Assembly: GCF_014696135.1 (NCBI RefSeq)
Contig: NZ_JACJPP010000013.1
Span: 454,606 to 518,605, forward strand
Length of the DNA stretch: 64,000 nucleotides
Direction of reading: 5' to 3'
From: Nodosilinea sp. FACHB-141
GTDB taxonomy: Bacteria > Cyanobacteriota > Cyanobacteriia > Phormidesmidales > Phormidesmidaceae
The notes below the pieces were generated by a model. That model had not been told where the DNA came from. It did not search any database and saw nothing but the letters and a program-made list of their open reading frames with translations. Below, piece after piece: positions 37,660 to 46,379 of this stretch; within the stretch, counting starts at the first letter, position 1, and each line of letters opens with the position of its first letter. The translations under genes were made by a program, and so were the position numbers.

Positions 37660-37929
37660 ATGGCCAAATATGTAATGTGGGGCAGCTATTGTGAGGATGT
37701 GCTCGAAAAGCGTGCTCCCTTTCGAGCGGCGCATCTTCAGGGCTTGCAGCAGCAAAAAGACGACGGTCTGCTGGTAGCCCTAGGCCCAACTACTGACAAC
37801 ACCAAGGTATTCGGCATTTACGAGGCTGAAAGCGAGTCTGCTGTGCGGCAGTTGGTAGAGGGCGACCCCTACTGGCAAAACGGCATTTGGACAGAGTACA
37901 AAATCTATGCCTGGAATCAGGTGTTCTAA
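37660..37929 (+). CDS. YciI-like protein
   Basis: An 89-residue ferredoxin-fold protein of the YciI family: KYVMWGSYCEDVLEKRAPFR, HLQGLQQQKDDGLLVALGPT and VEGDPYWQNGIWTEYKIYAW match. The His/Asp pair of the family (H35 and D68 region) is present. YciI proteins are small enzymes or ligand binders of unclear role. ATG at 37660; a GAGGC lies ten bases upstream. It is a short gene before the rodZ-like gene. Confidence 0.85.
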   Translation: MAKYVMWGSYCEDVLEKRAPFRAAHLQGLQQQKDDGLLVALGPTTDNTKVFGIYEAESESAVRQLVEGDPYWQNGIWTEYKIYAWNQVF

Positions 37930-38048
37930 ACGTGCCAGAGGTTTTCAACTGGCCTCGGCTACATTGACGGTCGTTTCCCATTAAAATGACCTCGTTCGGG
38001 TTCATCGACCAGGGCAAAGTTCCCCATAAATGTCTCCAGTGAGGTGCC

Positions 38049-38954
38049 GTGGCTAAGTTAGCTCCTACCCAAGTCGAGCAGCTCCAAAGTATCGGGGCGC
38101 ACCTACGCCAGGTGCGTCAAGAGCAGGGGCTGGCCATCGACATGCTGGCCAACCAAATTTTTATCCGCCCAGCCCTACTAAAAGCACTGGAGTCGGGGCA
38201 TGATGCTGAGCTACCTGAGCCAGTATTTATTCAAGGATTTATTCGCCGCTATGCCGAAGCCTTGGGCCTTGATGGTCAAACCATTGCTCAAGAATTTCGG
38301 GTGACGCCGGTGAATGTGCTACCGACCCCAGAGCTGATCGAACGGGTCGACACGAACGGCACTGCGGCACCGAAACCGCCTAGTCCTAGTCCTAGCCCTC
38401 GTCCTCAGATAAGCGATCGCACCCCTCCGGCTGCCTCTAGCCCAGCGGGACGATCATCGCTGCCGCTAGTGCTGAGCCTGGCTGCCCTGGCCGCAATTTT
38501 GGGGTTGGGGGCCTGGGGGCTATTTGGCCGCAGCAACGGGCCATCCCAAGCCAACAACGACAATTCAGGGGCGGAGACAACTCCTGAAACCGCCGGTACT
38601 GGCGCTGTAGCCTCGGCACCAGCAGAGACTACAACACCGCCAGAGGAACCGTCGGAGGCCGAAGATGAATCTAGTGCTCCCCTAGAAGCACCTGTGGTAG
38701 TCAGCGCTAATCTGAGCGATCGCTCCTGGCTGAGCGTAGTGGCCGACGGTGAGAATGTCTACGAAGGCGTTGCCGAGCAGGGCTTTGAAGAGACCTGGAC
38801 AGCCGAAACTAGCTTGACATTGAGAACGGGTAACGCGGGGGGGGTAGAGCTGTCTGTCAATGGCGATCGCGCTGTCGTGATGGGTGCCTCTGGAGTGGTC
38901 AGAACTCTCACCGTGACGCCTGACTCGGGGGTAGAGAGCGTTGAGTCTCCCTAA
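38049..38954 (+). CDS. RodZ-like cytoskeletal/helix-turn-helix membrane protein
   Basis: A 301-residue protein with an N-terminal HTH_25 domain (AHLRQVRQEQGLAIDMLANQ, residues ~17-90), a Pro/Ser linker, one membrane helix (~138-159), an acidic Ser/Thr/Pro/Glu linker, and a C-terminal DUF4115 beta domain (LSDRSWLSVVADGENVYEGV). This is the RodZ architecture, which links MreB to the envelope. mreB is not adjacent. GTG start, preceded by GAGG. The next gene, tatC, follows closely. Confidence 0.88.
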   Translation: MAKLAPTQVEQLQSIGAHLRQVRQEQGLAIDMLANQIFIRPALLKALESGHDAELPEPVFIQGFIRRYAEALGLDGQTIAQEFRVTPVNVLPTPELIERVDTNGTAAPKPPSPSPSPRPQISDRTPPAASSPAGRSSLPLVLSLAALAAILGLGAWGLFGRSNGPSQANNDNSGAETTPETAGTGAVASAPAETTTPPEEPSEAEDESSAPLEAPVVVSANLSDRSWLSVVADGENVYEGVAEQGFEETWTAETSLTLRTGNAGGVELSVNGDRAVVMGASGVVRTLTVTPDSGVESVESP

Positions 38955-39032
38955 GCTCGGCCATGATCCCAAGCTAGCGAAATCATGGGCTTACAATAGA
39001 AGCGATCGTCCTACTGCTCACCTGCCCAACTT

Positions 39033-39815
39033 ATGACACCGCCCACCGAGCTTGAGAGCGCCACCACCGAGACGGCCATCCTTAACGGTGACACCGCTGA
39101 CCTCGACGAAGTGCCCTACGATGTCGAGATGTCGCTGTTTGACCACCTGGAAGAACTGCGGCAGCGCATTTTTTACAGCCTGATTGCCGTTGTGCTGGCC
39201 ATTGTGGTCTGCTTCTGGCAGGTAAGGCCTATTGTCAGCCTGCTAGAGGTGCCAGCCCAAGGGGTAAAGTTCTTGCAGCTGTCGCCTGGGGAGTACTTTT
39301 TTGTCTCCTTTAAGGTGGCGGGCTACAGCGGCTTGGTAGCCGCCAGCCCATTTATTCTCTATCAGATAGTGCTGTTCGTGCTGCCGGGGCTAACTCGGCG
39401 AGAGCGTCGGCTGGTGGGGCCGCTGGTGCTAGGGTCGAGCCTATTATTTTTTGCTGGGCTGCTGTTTGCCTATGTGGCGCTAATTCCGGCGGCGCTGAAC
39501 TTCTTCATCAGCTATGGCGCCGATGTGGTCGAGCAGCTGTGGTCGATCGATCGCTACTTTGAGTTTGTGCTGCTGCTGCTGTTTAGCACTGGGTTAGCCT
39601 TTCAGATTCCAATTCTGCAGATGCTGCTCGGGCTGCTCGGCATTGTCAACTCTGACCAAATGCTGAAGGGCTGGCGCTACGTCCTTTTGGGGGCAGCGGT
39701 GCTAGGGGCAGTGCTCACTCCTTCTACTGACCCAGTTACACAAAGCCTGCTGGCGGGAGCGGTGCTGTTTCTCTACTTTGGCGGCATTGGGTTGGTGAAG
39801 GCGATCGGGCGATAG
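39033..39815 (+). CDS. tatC: Sec-independent protein translocase TatC
   Basis: Core component of the twin-arginine export pathway in thylakoid and plasma membranes, recognising Tat signal peptides of folded proteins. Length 260 residues; an acidic N-terminal extension, then six membrane helices. Seen: [20 protein letters not shown], the first helix signature, and [16 protein letters not shown]. It lies 78 bases after the rodZ-like gene on the same strand. Confidence 0.95.
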   Translation: MTPPTELESATTETAILNGDTADLDEVPYDVEMSLFDHLEELRQRIFYSLIAVVLAIVVCFWQVRPIVSLLEVPAQGVKFLQLSPGEYFFVSFKVAGYSGLVAASPFILYQIVLFVLPGLTRRERRLVGPLVLGSSLLFFAGLLFAYVALIPAALNFFISYGADVVEQLWSIDRYFEFVLLLLFSTGLAFQIPILQMLLGLLGIVNSDQMLKGWRYVLLGAAVLGAVLTPSTDPVTQSLLAGAVLFLYFGGIGLVKAIGR

Positions 39816-39998
39816 CGGTTAGGAGTGGAGGGCTCAACGGTATAGGGTTTAGAGTCTAAGGCCAGTGGCCAATCCTTAAACGCTGAAACTTTTAGCCTCA
39901 AACCGTTTTAGCGCACAAAGTCTAAGCTCTAGCTTTTAACCGATACCTTTTCCGCAAGCTTTCAGGTTAGGATCAAGCCGTCGCTACGGACTGACCTA

Positions 39999-40217
39999 AT
40001 GTTTTTAGACGAGCTTACTCCCTTTGTGCAAGAGCTGACCGCTCACCCTGTGGCGTTTTTGGGTGGGCTAGCCTCAGGGCTGCTGCGGCTTAGTCTATCG
40101 GATGACCCTGTAAAAAGCTGGCTGCAGAACCAAGGGATTACACCCACAAGCGGAGATGGTGGTGGATGGGGAGGCAACGATCGCAACGGCGGTCCCCAAA
40201 GCATTTCAATTGATTAA
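39999..40217 (+). CDS. Small conserved membrane-linked protein, 72 residues
   Basis: MFLDELTPFVQELTAHPVAF followed by LGGLASGLLRLSLSDDPVKS and WLQNQG, then a Gly/Asn-rich tail (GGGWGGNDRNGG). The hydrophobic half and the LSDDPVKSWL motif resemble small cyanobacterial hypothetical proteins. A function cannot be given. Encoded 180 bases after tatC on the same strand. Confidence 0.6.
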   Translation: MFLDELTPFVQELTAHPVAFLGGLASGLLRLSLSDDPVKSWLQNQGITPTSGDGGGWGGNDRNGGPQSISID

Positions 40218-40295
40218 TTAGAAATAAATAACAGATGCACACTGAACTAGCGCTGGACTCGCCTTCCCTACTGAATTAGGTGTAAGGCACTACCG

Positions 40296-41018
40296 TTAGG
40301 CCCAACTCTGCTGGGGCAATAGCTCTTCTGCCCAACGATTGATCCGCTGCACTAGAGCCTGAAGTTGCTCGCTCGACTGACGGGCTGCCGCTGCTGTCAA
40401 GGCGCGGCGGTAGTCAGCGATCGCACAGTTCCAGTCGCCACGCAGGTGATAAGTACGGCCCCGCTCAGCATAGATAAACTCAGGCAGCTGGTGAAACATC
40501 AGCGCTTCGTCAAAGCAATCTAAGGCGCGATCGAGGTCGCCCATCTGCCGCAGGGTAGCGCCCATGTTGATGCGGGCGCGGCCGTTAAAAGGGTTGAGAT
40601 CAACGGCCTGTTCGTAGTCGTCAAGGGCGGCGGGCAGGTCGCCGAGGGCCGCATGGCACATGGCCCGATTGTTGTGGGCTTGGTCGAGATCTGGGTTGAG
40701 ATAGATGGCGCGATCGCAGTCGGCCAAAGCTGCGTAGGGTTGACCCAGCCACAATTGCACTAGACCCCGGTTGCTGTAGTACATGGCTCGCTGGGGATGG
40801 CGCTCAACCAGCTGATCTAGCAGGTGCAGCGCCTGAGAATACTGTTGACGTTTGACCGCTGCCGCCGCCAGTCGGCTGAGGGTATCATCGTCGGTGGTGT
40901 AAGACCCGGTCACCGAGTCGTGGGCCGTGGGCAGGGCCGCCGAGTCAACCGGGGGCAAGCCCGACGGTTGAAGGGGAAGCATGCAAACCAGAGGCTGTTG
41001 TGATCGGTAGATGTGCAT
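40296..41018 (-). CDS. TPR repeat protein
   Basis: A 240-residue protein with about five tetratricopeptide repeats: RQQYSQALHLLDQLVERHPQ, RAMYYSNRGLVQLWLGQPYA, DQAHNNRAMCHAALGDLPAA, NGRARINMGATLRQMGDLDR and EFIYAERGRTYHLRGDWNCA. TPRs give a protein-binding solenoid; no catalytic domain is attached. Client unknown. N-terminal ~45 residues are Pro/Ser-rich with no signal peptide. Divergently placed relative to the small 39999 gene. Confidence 0.8.
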   Translation of the reverse strand: MHIYRSQQPLVCMLPLQPSGLPPVDSAALPTAHDSVTGSYTTDDDTLSRLAAAAVKRQQYSQALHLLDQLVERHPQRAMYYSNRGLVQLWLGQPYAALADCDRAIYLNPDLDQAHNNRAMCHAALGDLPAALDDYEQAVDLNPFNGRARINMGATLRQMGDLDRALDCFDEALMFHQLPEFIYAERGRTYHLRGDWNCAIADYRRALTAAAARQSSEQLQALVQRINRWAEELLPQQSWA

Positions 41019-41454
41019 GGTTTTAGTCCTGTTGTGTGCTCATAAACCGTTAAATCAATCTAGCGGGAGAGCAGAGGCTTAAAACCCCTAAGCTCGTGCC
41101 CTCAAAGCAGGAACTGTTTATAGAATCCCATCTTGGCTGATGGGTCCGGACGAACCTGTGGCAGTTCTCGAGCTGGCTAGGTCTAGCGGCGAAGGCCCAC
41201 TGATAATCCAAACGAGATCTTCGCTGGCGCTATCTCTGTAATCCTGCCTGATGTCGCTATGGTCGCATCTCCCCCCTGGGGTCTAAACCGGAAAAAAACG
41301 GAGGTTAAACCTGCCTTTTGGCGGCTTAACCCCCGTTTAGTGCCATAACCTAAGGGAATATACCGAAAATCTACATGTAGTTTCTTGTGCTTAGGTAATG
41401 GCTTTGTAACCACCTGAGTATTTATCGGGCATTCAGCAGCATTTGAAGCGCTAT
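41019..41454. other. Intergenic region between pcrA and TPR gene
   Basis: About 435 bases with no convincing gene. It includes the pcrA terminator and the presumed TPR-gene promoter. A minus-strand frame here (41183-41413) crosses the terminator and has no family match. Confidence 0.5.
41292..41338 (-). terminator. Terminator downstream of pcrA
   Basis: On the minus strand AAACGG-GGGTTAA-GCC and GGC-AGG-TTTAACC-TCCGTTT form an interrupted stem around AAAA, ending in TTTTTTT. Confidence 0.8.
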
Positions 41455-43809
41455 TTACTCAGCCCGCTGCAGTGCCGAGATCTTGGGGTCAACAATTTTA
41501 CGGCCCTGACCAGGAAAGTTGATCGCCAGGCAAATCTTGTTGCCTGCTCCAAATATGTGGGTTACTTCTCCGGCCCCGTAGGCTTTGTGCACCACCACAT
41601 CCCCCACAGTCCAGTCTGACTCGTGGGCTCCGCTCCCCGGCTTGGCAGCGGCTTCGCTGCGATTGCGGGCTTCGCGGATAGGGGTGCTCCACTTTTGGGG
41701 CAGGCCCGTGGTGCTGTTGCCAGTGACGAGATCGAGGGGCAACTCGCCCAAAAATAGCGAAGGGCTAGCGGGTTCGCGACTGCCGTAGAGACGACGGGCG
41801 CGGGCATGGGAGATGAACAGGCGCTCCTTGGCGCGAGTAATGCCCACGTAGCAGAGGCGACGCTCTTCTTCAGTGGCGGCGGGGTCTTCGAGGGAGCGAT
41901 GGTTGGGGAAAAGGCCCTGCTCTAGACCAACGAGAAACACCACGGGGAACTCCAACCCCTTTGAGGAGTGCAGGGTCATCAGCGACACCGCATTTTTGCC
42001 GTCTTTGTTGTCATCCATGTCAGAGGCCAGGGAGGCATTAGACAAGAAAGCTAGCAGCGATGGGTCGTCTACGTTTTCTTCTTCAAATTGCAGGGCGGCG
42101 TTGTAAAGCTCCTGCACGTTGCCAAAGCGATCGTCGGCTTCGTCGGTGCCCTCAGCCTTCAGGGCGGCCAGATAGCCGCTGTCTTCGAGTACTCCCTGAA
42201 TAATTTCAGAGCCCTTTTGGTCATCCATGTCCTGGCGATACTTTTTGATTAGGTCGGCAAATTCCAGCACGCCTTTTGCCGATCGCCCCGCAAGAGTCTT
42301 CACCGAAGTATCATCGGCGAGAATCTCCCACAGGGGAATGCCACCCAGGGTCTGAGTCGCTTGTTCTAGCTTATCGATGGTGCCCTTGCCGACGCCGCGC
42401 CGAGGCACGTTGATTACCCGCTTGAGGCTGACGGTGTCGAAGGGGTTGGCGATCGCTCGCAAATACGCCAGCACGTCTTTAATCTCGCGGCGATCGTAAA
42501 ACCGCAGCCCGCCTACCACCTGGTAGGGAATACTGTAGCGGGTCAGCACTTCCTCAAAGGCGCGCGACTGGGCGTTGGTGCGGTAGAGGATGGCAAAATT
42601 GCCCCAGTTCAGCTCCGGGTGCTGGGTTTCGAGATGGCGAATTTGGCTGATCACAAAGTCGGCCTCGGCGGTTTCATCCTCGGCTCGGTAGACGTAGATG
42701 CTCTCGCCCTCTCCCCGGGTGGCCCGCAACACCTTATCGATGCGCTCGGTATTGTTTTCGATCAGGTGGTTGGCGACTTCGAGAATGTTGGAGGTGGAGC
42801 GGTAGTTTTCCTCCAGTTTGACCATGCTGCGGGTGTCGTCGTCGGGCAGGCCATCGCCAAAGTCATCCTGAAAGTTCATCAGAATGGTGAAGTCGGCGGC
42901 GCGGAAGGAGTAAATTGACTGGTCGGCATCGCCCACTACAAACACCGAACGATGATTCCAGTCTTCGTAGGTGGCGATCGATTCACCGTTGGTAGCCAGC
43001 AGACGAATCAGTTCGTACTGGGTGCGGTTGGTGTCCTGGTATTCATCCACCAAAATGTGGCGAAAGCGCTTGTGCCAGTAGGCTAACACCTGCTCGTTTT
43101 GCTGAAACAGGAAAACCGGCATGAGAATTAGGTCGTCGAAATCGAGGGCGTTGTTCTCCGCCAGCGCCTTTTGGTAGTAGCGGTAGACATCGGCGATCAC
43201 CCGGCCTCGGTAGTTAGGCTGCTCTTTTTCGAGTTCGTCGGGGGTGAGCTTTTGGTTTTTGGCGTTGCTGATGGCAAAGCGCACCGATCGCGGGTTGAAC
43301 TTTTTGTCATCCAGATTCAAGGTTTGGGTGACGATGGTTTTGACCAACCCCTGGGCATCTGATTCGTCAAAAATGGAGAAATTCTTCGTCCAGCGGTACC
43401 CGGCAGGGTGCTGATACTTTTCAATGTCGAACCGCAGAATGCGGGCGCACAGGGCATGGAACGTGCCAATCCACAGATGCTTGGTAACGGTTTTATAGAC
43501 CTGAGATCTCAGCTTGGTCTGCTCATACTGCGGCAAAGACGACAGGGCTTTGCCGTGGCGGGCCTGGGCATCCTGCTCAGCAAACAGCACCTCAATGCGC
43601 TCCTTCATTTCCTTAGCGGCCTTATTGGTAAAGGTCACCGCCAGAATATTGTCGGGATCAGTTTTGTGGGTGAGGACTAGGTTGGCAATGCGGTAGGTCA
43701 GCGCCCGGGTTTTGCCCGAACCCGCCCCCGCCACCACTAGCAGCGGGCCACAATAGTGCTCGACGGCCTGGCGTTGGGCGGGGTTGAGAAGGGCGAGAAA
43801 GTCAGTCAT
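41455..43809 (-). CDS. pcrA: ATP-dependent DNA helicase PcrA/UvrD
   Basis: A superfamily 1 3'-5' helicase for nucleotide excision repair and removal of stalled complexes. Length 784 residues. Seen: Walker A VVAGAGSGKTRALTYRIANL, motif II HILVDEYQDTNRTQYELIRL, motif III VVGDADQSIYSFRAADF, motif IV-VI including MTLHSSKGLEFPVVFLVGLE and RRLCYVGITRAKERLF, and the PcrA-type C-terminal Tudor-like domain (DVVVHKAYGAGEVTHIFGAG). The ATG at 43809 (MTDFLALLNPAQRQAVEH) is used; 12 upstream codons do not resemble the family. No LexA box was found upstream. Confidence 0.96.
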   Translation of the reverse strand: MTDFLALLNPAQRQAVEHYCGPLLVVAGAGSGKTRALTYRIANLVLTHKTDPDNILAVTFTNKAAKEMKERIEVLFAEQDAQARHGKALSSLPQYEQTKLRSQVYKTVTKHLWIGTFHALCARILRFDIEKYQHPAGYRWTKNFSIFDESDAQGLVKTIVTQTLNLDDKKFNPRSVRFAISNAKNQKLTPDELEKEQPNYRGRVIADVYRYYQKALAENNALDFDDLILMPVFLFQQNEQVLAYWHKRFRHILVDEYQDTNRTQYELIRLLATNGESIATYEDWNHRSVFVVGDADQSIYSFRAADFTILMNFQDDFGDGLPDDDTRSMVKLEENYRSTSNILEVANHLIENNTERIDKVLRATRGEGESIYVYRAEDETAEADFVISQIRHLETQHPELNWGNFAILYRTNAQSRAFEEVLTRYSIPYQVVGGLRFYDRREIKDVLAYLRAIANPFDTVSLKRVINVPRRGVGKGTIDKLEQATQTLGGIPLWEILADDTSVKTLAGRSAKGVLEFADLIKKYRQDMDDQKGSEIIQGVLEDSGYLAALKAEGTDEADDRFGNVQELYNAALQFEEENVDDPSLLAFLSNASLASDMDDNKDGKNAVSLMTLHSSKGLEFPVVFLVGLEQGLFPNHRSLEDPAATEEERRLCYVGITRAKERLFISHARARRLYGSREPASPSLFLGELPLDLVTGNSTTGLPQKWSTPIREARNRSEAAAKPGSGAHESDWTVGDVVVHKAYGAGEVTHIFGAGNKICLAINFPGQGRKIVDPKISALQRAE

Positions 43810-43880
43810 CAGTAGCCGAGGGTTTTTGCTTATTAAGTATGACACTGGCCAAGGAGAATCGATGGCCTCACCCCCCTACC

Positions 43881-44548
43881 CTAGCTAGAGGTTCTCGCCG
43901 TTGAGGCCGCTACCTGGCGCAGCAGCAGCACTTGCCAATAGGGAGTCGGGGCCAGCAGCACCGTACCATGCCCTTCAAAAACATTGACGAGGAACTCCCC
44001 AAAGGTCATTGAGCTCACCATAGATTTGGTGGCTTTTTCGACTCGGTAGCTGAGAGTACCGGTGCGGGCGATCGCAAAACTACCGTCTACCACCAGACGC
44101 TCCCCCCGCAGTTCAACGGTTTCCACAGGGCCTTGGGTCACCACCACCACCTGACCACGGCCCTTGACCTTGGTTTGAACCAGCCCTTCGCCACCCACCA
44201 GACCGCTCAACAACTTATTGCGTTCAACGGCAATCTCAACGCTGCCTTCGCTGGCCCAATAGGCACCCCGATCCAAAATCCACTCCTCACCCGACAGATC
44301 TAACGTGTGATACCCAGACAGCGATGGCGCTAAATATAGCTCCCCTGTGCCGGTGTAGGTAGGACGAAAAATATTTTCCCCGTCGCCAAAGACTTCAGAA
44401 AACCTCCTGCTGAAGGGGTTTGAGTCTGCATAGCAATAGCACCTCGCATGTAGTGCAAGGCACCTGATTCAGTGCGCACAGTTTCGTCATTTAAGGTGAT
44501 TTTGACTAACCGTGTCCCCTCTCGCTCAATAACTTCGAAGTTGGCCAT
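43881..44548 (-). pseudogene. AIM24 family protein, interrupted by a one-base frameshift
   Basis: The two open frames (43881-44276 and 44330-44548) are one gene of the AIM24 family. The first half reads MANFEVIEREGTRLVKITLN ... GGFLKSLATG, then derails to stop at TAG. Restoring one G in the G-run at 44378-44381 (CCCC on the plus strand) lets the frame continue GENIFRPTYTGTGELYLAPS ... EEWILDRGAYWASEGSVEIA, which matches the family through to the end; the corrected gene is 222 residues. Function of AIM24 proteins is unknown. A homopolymer sequencing error or a genuine mutation are both possible. Confidence 0.85.
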
Positions 44549-44593
44549 AGGGACCTCTGAAACAACGCCAAAACAGACGAGGGCAATCAGCAA

Positions 44594-44880
44594 TTCAACT
44601 CAACGAAGCGGCAGCCACCGACCTTAGCTATCTTAGCTTCGTCAGCGATCGCGGGCGATCGACCCATGCCTGAATCGCTGGTCGGCATTTTCTCCAATGG
44701 CTTCAGGGGTACAGAGTCACACCCTGCTAGCAGCGGCGGAGGTCACACTATCGTCACAGAGCTGTCATCTCACCGTCATGATTGCCCCCTAGGGTGTCAA
44801 CCCATGGGCACCAAAGTAGTGCCTGGTGTAAATCTCCCCGGCGAGGTTTGCGACTGACGATATTGCGAGGATCATCGCTC
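44594..44880. other. Intergenic region
   Basis: About 290 bases between the AIM24 gene and the DUF4168 gene. No RNA or repeat found; ATG codons in this stretch do not lead into recognisable protein. Confidence 0.45.
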
Positions 44881-45369
44881 ATGAAACCTTCCACACTGTT
44901 CAAAGGTCTTCTAGCCGCCACCCTGCTGCTAGGTGTTCCGGCCGCCGCTGTAGCCCAGGAGCAAGAAGCACCAGCGCCAGCACCGGCTCAGGCTGCCCCA
45001 GCAGAGGTGTCTGAGACCCAAATCGACCGTTTTGTTAGCGCCTATCAGGCAATTCAAACCATTCAGCAGGCGGTGCAGGCTGACCTGGTTGCCGCTGTAG
45101 AGGCCCAGGGGCTAACCGTGGATGACTACAATGCGATCGCCGAATCGCAGCAGTCTCCTGAAACGGCCGCCGAAGTTCCGCCAGAGCAGGCTGAGCAGTT
45201 TGCGGCAGCGGCTGAACAGGTTGCTACCCTGCGCGAGGGCGCTCGAACTGAAATGCAAGCCGCCATTGAGGCTGAATCCCTGAGCATTGAAGAGTTTGAG
45301 CAGATTATGGCCCAGGCCCAGGCAGATCCCGCTCTGCAACAGGTGATTGTCGAGCGGCTGGCTGAGTAG
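44881..45369 (+). CDS. Secreted DUF4168-like protein
   Basis: A 162-residue exported helical protein. The signal peptide MKPSTLFKGLLAATLLLGVP with AVAQ cleavage is followed by an Ala/Pro/Glu linker and two helical segments (SETQIDRFVSAYQAIQTIQQ and AEQVATLREGARTEMQAAIE) ending in QADPALQQVIVERLAE, the DUF4168 pattern. Function unknown. The ATG at 44881 is favoured because it begins the signal peptide; the frame extends upstream without similarity. Confidence 0.78.
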   Translation: MKPSTLFKGLLAATLLLGVPAAAVAQEQEAPAPAPAQAAPAEVSETQIDRFVSAYQAIQTIQQAVQADLVAAVEAQGLTVDDYNAIAESQQSPETAAEVPPEQAEQFAAAAEQVATLREGARTEMQAAIEAESLSIEEFEQIMAQAQADPALQQVIVERLAE

Positions 45370-45440
45370 TTATCAGTAAGTAATCCAGCACCTAAATTGG
45401 TTTAAGGCCAAAGTCTTAGAGACCGAGAGCCTAGATTTAG

Positions 45441-45482
45441 GTCAAAGCCCTCCTTCAACACGAATTGAAGGAGGGCTTTGAC
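45441..45482. terminator. Bidirectional hairpin between convergent genes
   Basis: An exact 18-bp stem, GTCAAAGCCCTCCTTCAA (45441-45458) with its reverse complement (45465-45482), loop CACGAA. It serves the DUF4168 gene and the convergent SH3-domain gene. Confidence 0.88.
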
Positions 45483-45514
45483 ATGTCAAATCGCTAAGCG
45501 CTGACGGCTGTTTC

Positions 45515-46123
45515 TTAAGGACAGGTGATTGGCGTTATGTTATTGCCCAGGCCATTGGTGCCAGTACGGGCAATCCAGCCGGTGCTGCCGTTATAGATAG
45601 TCACCTGCATCCAGCGGCGACCGTCTGTGGAGGTTTGCTGGGTCGGTGGGTTAGCGCTGGCGATTACGGTGTCGCCGACGTTGTAGCCAGCAACGGCGCT
45701 AGAGCCGGCTGTGGGGCTAGACCTAACCACCATTTCACGATCGGCCCTAAAGCAGGCCTTGGTAGCAGGAATCGGAGTGCTACCGCAGGCAGTCAAAACG
45801 CTGGCGTTGATCCAGCCTACGGGCTGTGCCGAAGACAGGGTGCCGCTTCTCAAAAAAACCTGGGCTCGCCCTGGAGAAGTTGCCCCGGTCAGGCTCACCT
45901 GGGTACCCGCCTGTAGAGTGCCAATGCGGGTTGCGATCGGCCCTAGAGTGGAGTTGTCAAAAACTTCGGTGGCTCGGTTGAGCTGACGACAGCCTCGAAT
46001 CAGGGCTGGATTTTCGGTTAGAGCCCGACTCTCCTGAGCGAGGGCCGGGGCTACGGACAGTGACCCCGCAGACAGTAGCGCGATCGCTCCAAAGGAAAAT
46101 TTCCGCAACACATTTGATGGCAT
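45515..46123 (-). CDS. Secreted bacterial SH3-domain protein
   Basis: About 202 residues from ATG at 46123. The signal peptide MPSNVLRKFSFGAIALLSAG ... APALAQES is clear. The mature part has two SH3b-like segments: one around TRIGTLQAGTQVSLTGATSP with VGWINASVLTACG, the other REMVVRSSPTAGSSAVAGYN to MQVTIYNGSTGWIART. SH3b domains bind cell-wall peptides or other ligands. Four to six Cys could form disulfides. The upstream Met at 46144 is an alternative start. Confidence 0.78.
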   Translation of the reverse strand: MPSNVLRKFSFGAIALLSAGSLSVAPALAQESRALTENPALIRGCRQLNRATEVFDNSTLGPIATRIGTLQAGTQVSLTGATSPGRAQVFLRSGTLSSAQPVGWINASVLTACGSTPIPATKACFRADREMVVRSSPTAGSSAVAGYNVGDTVIASANPPTQQTSTDGRRWMQVTIYNGSTGWIARTGTNGLGNNITPITCP

Positions 46124-46379
46124 GGACAATCCTGATCCCTTCATATATAGCTTTTTAAGGTCGAATTTCAGGGTTCACCCGGCCATCCTACCATCCACAA
46201 AATTAATCCTCGCGGTGGCTTTCACGAAGCTTATCGCGGGAGTTTTTAGGTAGCTTTGCGCCTCGCTGGTTTAAAGGATCCTCCCCAAAGCGTGCTCCAG
46301 AGGGCTATGCGGGCCTATCGGCATAGTGACGGCCACAGGTCTTTGACCATCGCGCGGTAAAGCAGGCAGACGTGGGAGA

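Noticed and set aside
37504..37755. 83-codon minus-strand frame
   Set aside because: Antisense shadow of the YciI-like gene with no conservation visible.
41183..41413. 76-codon minus-strand frame between pcrA and the TPR gene
   Set aside because: It crosses the pcrA terminator and lacks any family pattern.
43810..43880. LexA box upstream of pcrA
   Set aside because: No sequence close to RGTAC-N4-GTWC was found in the promoter region.
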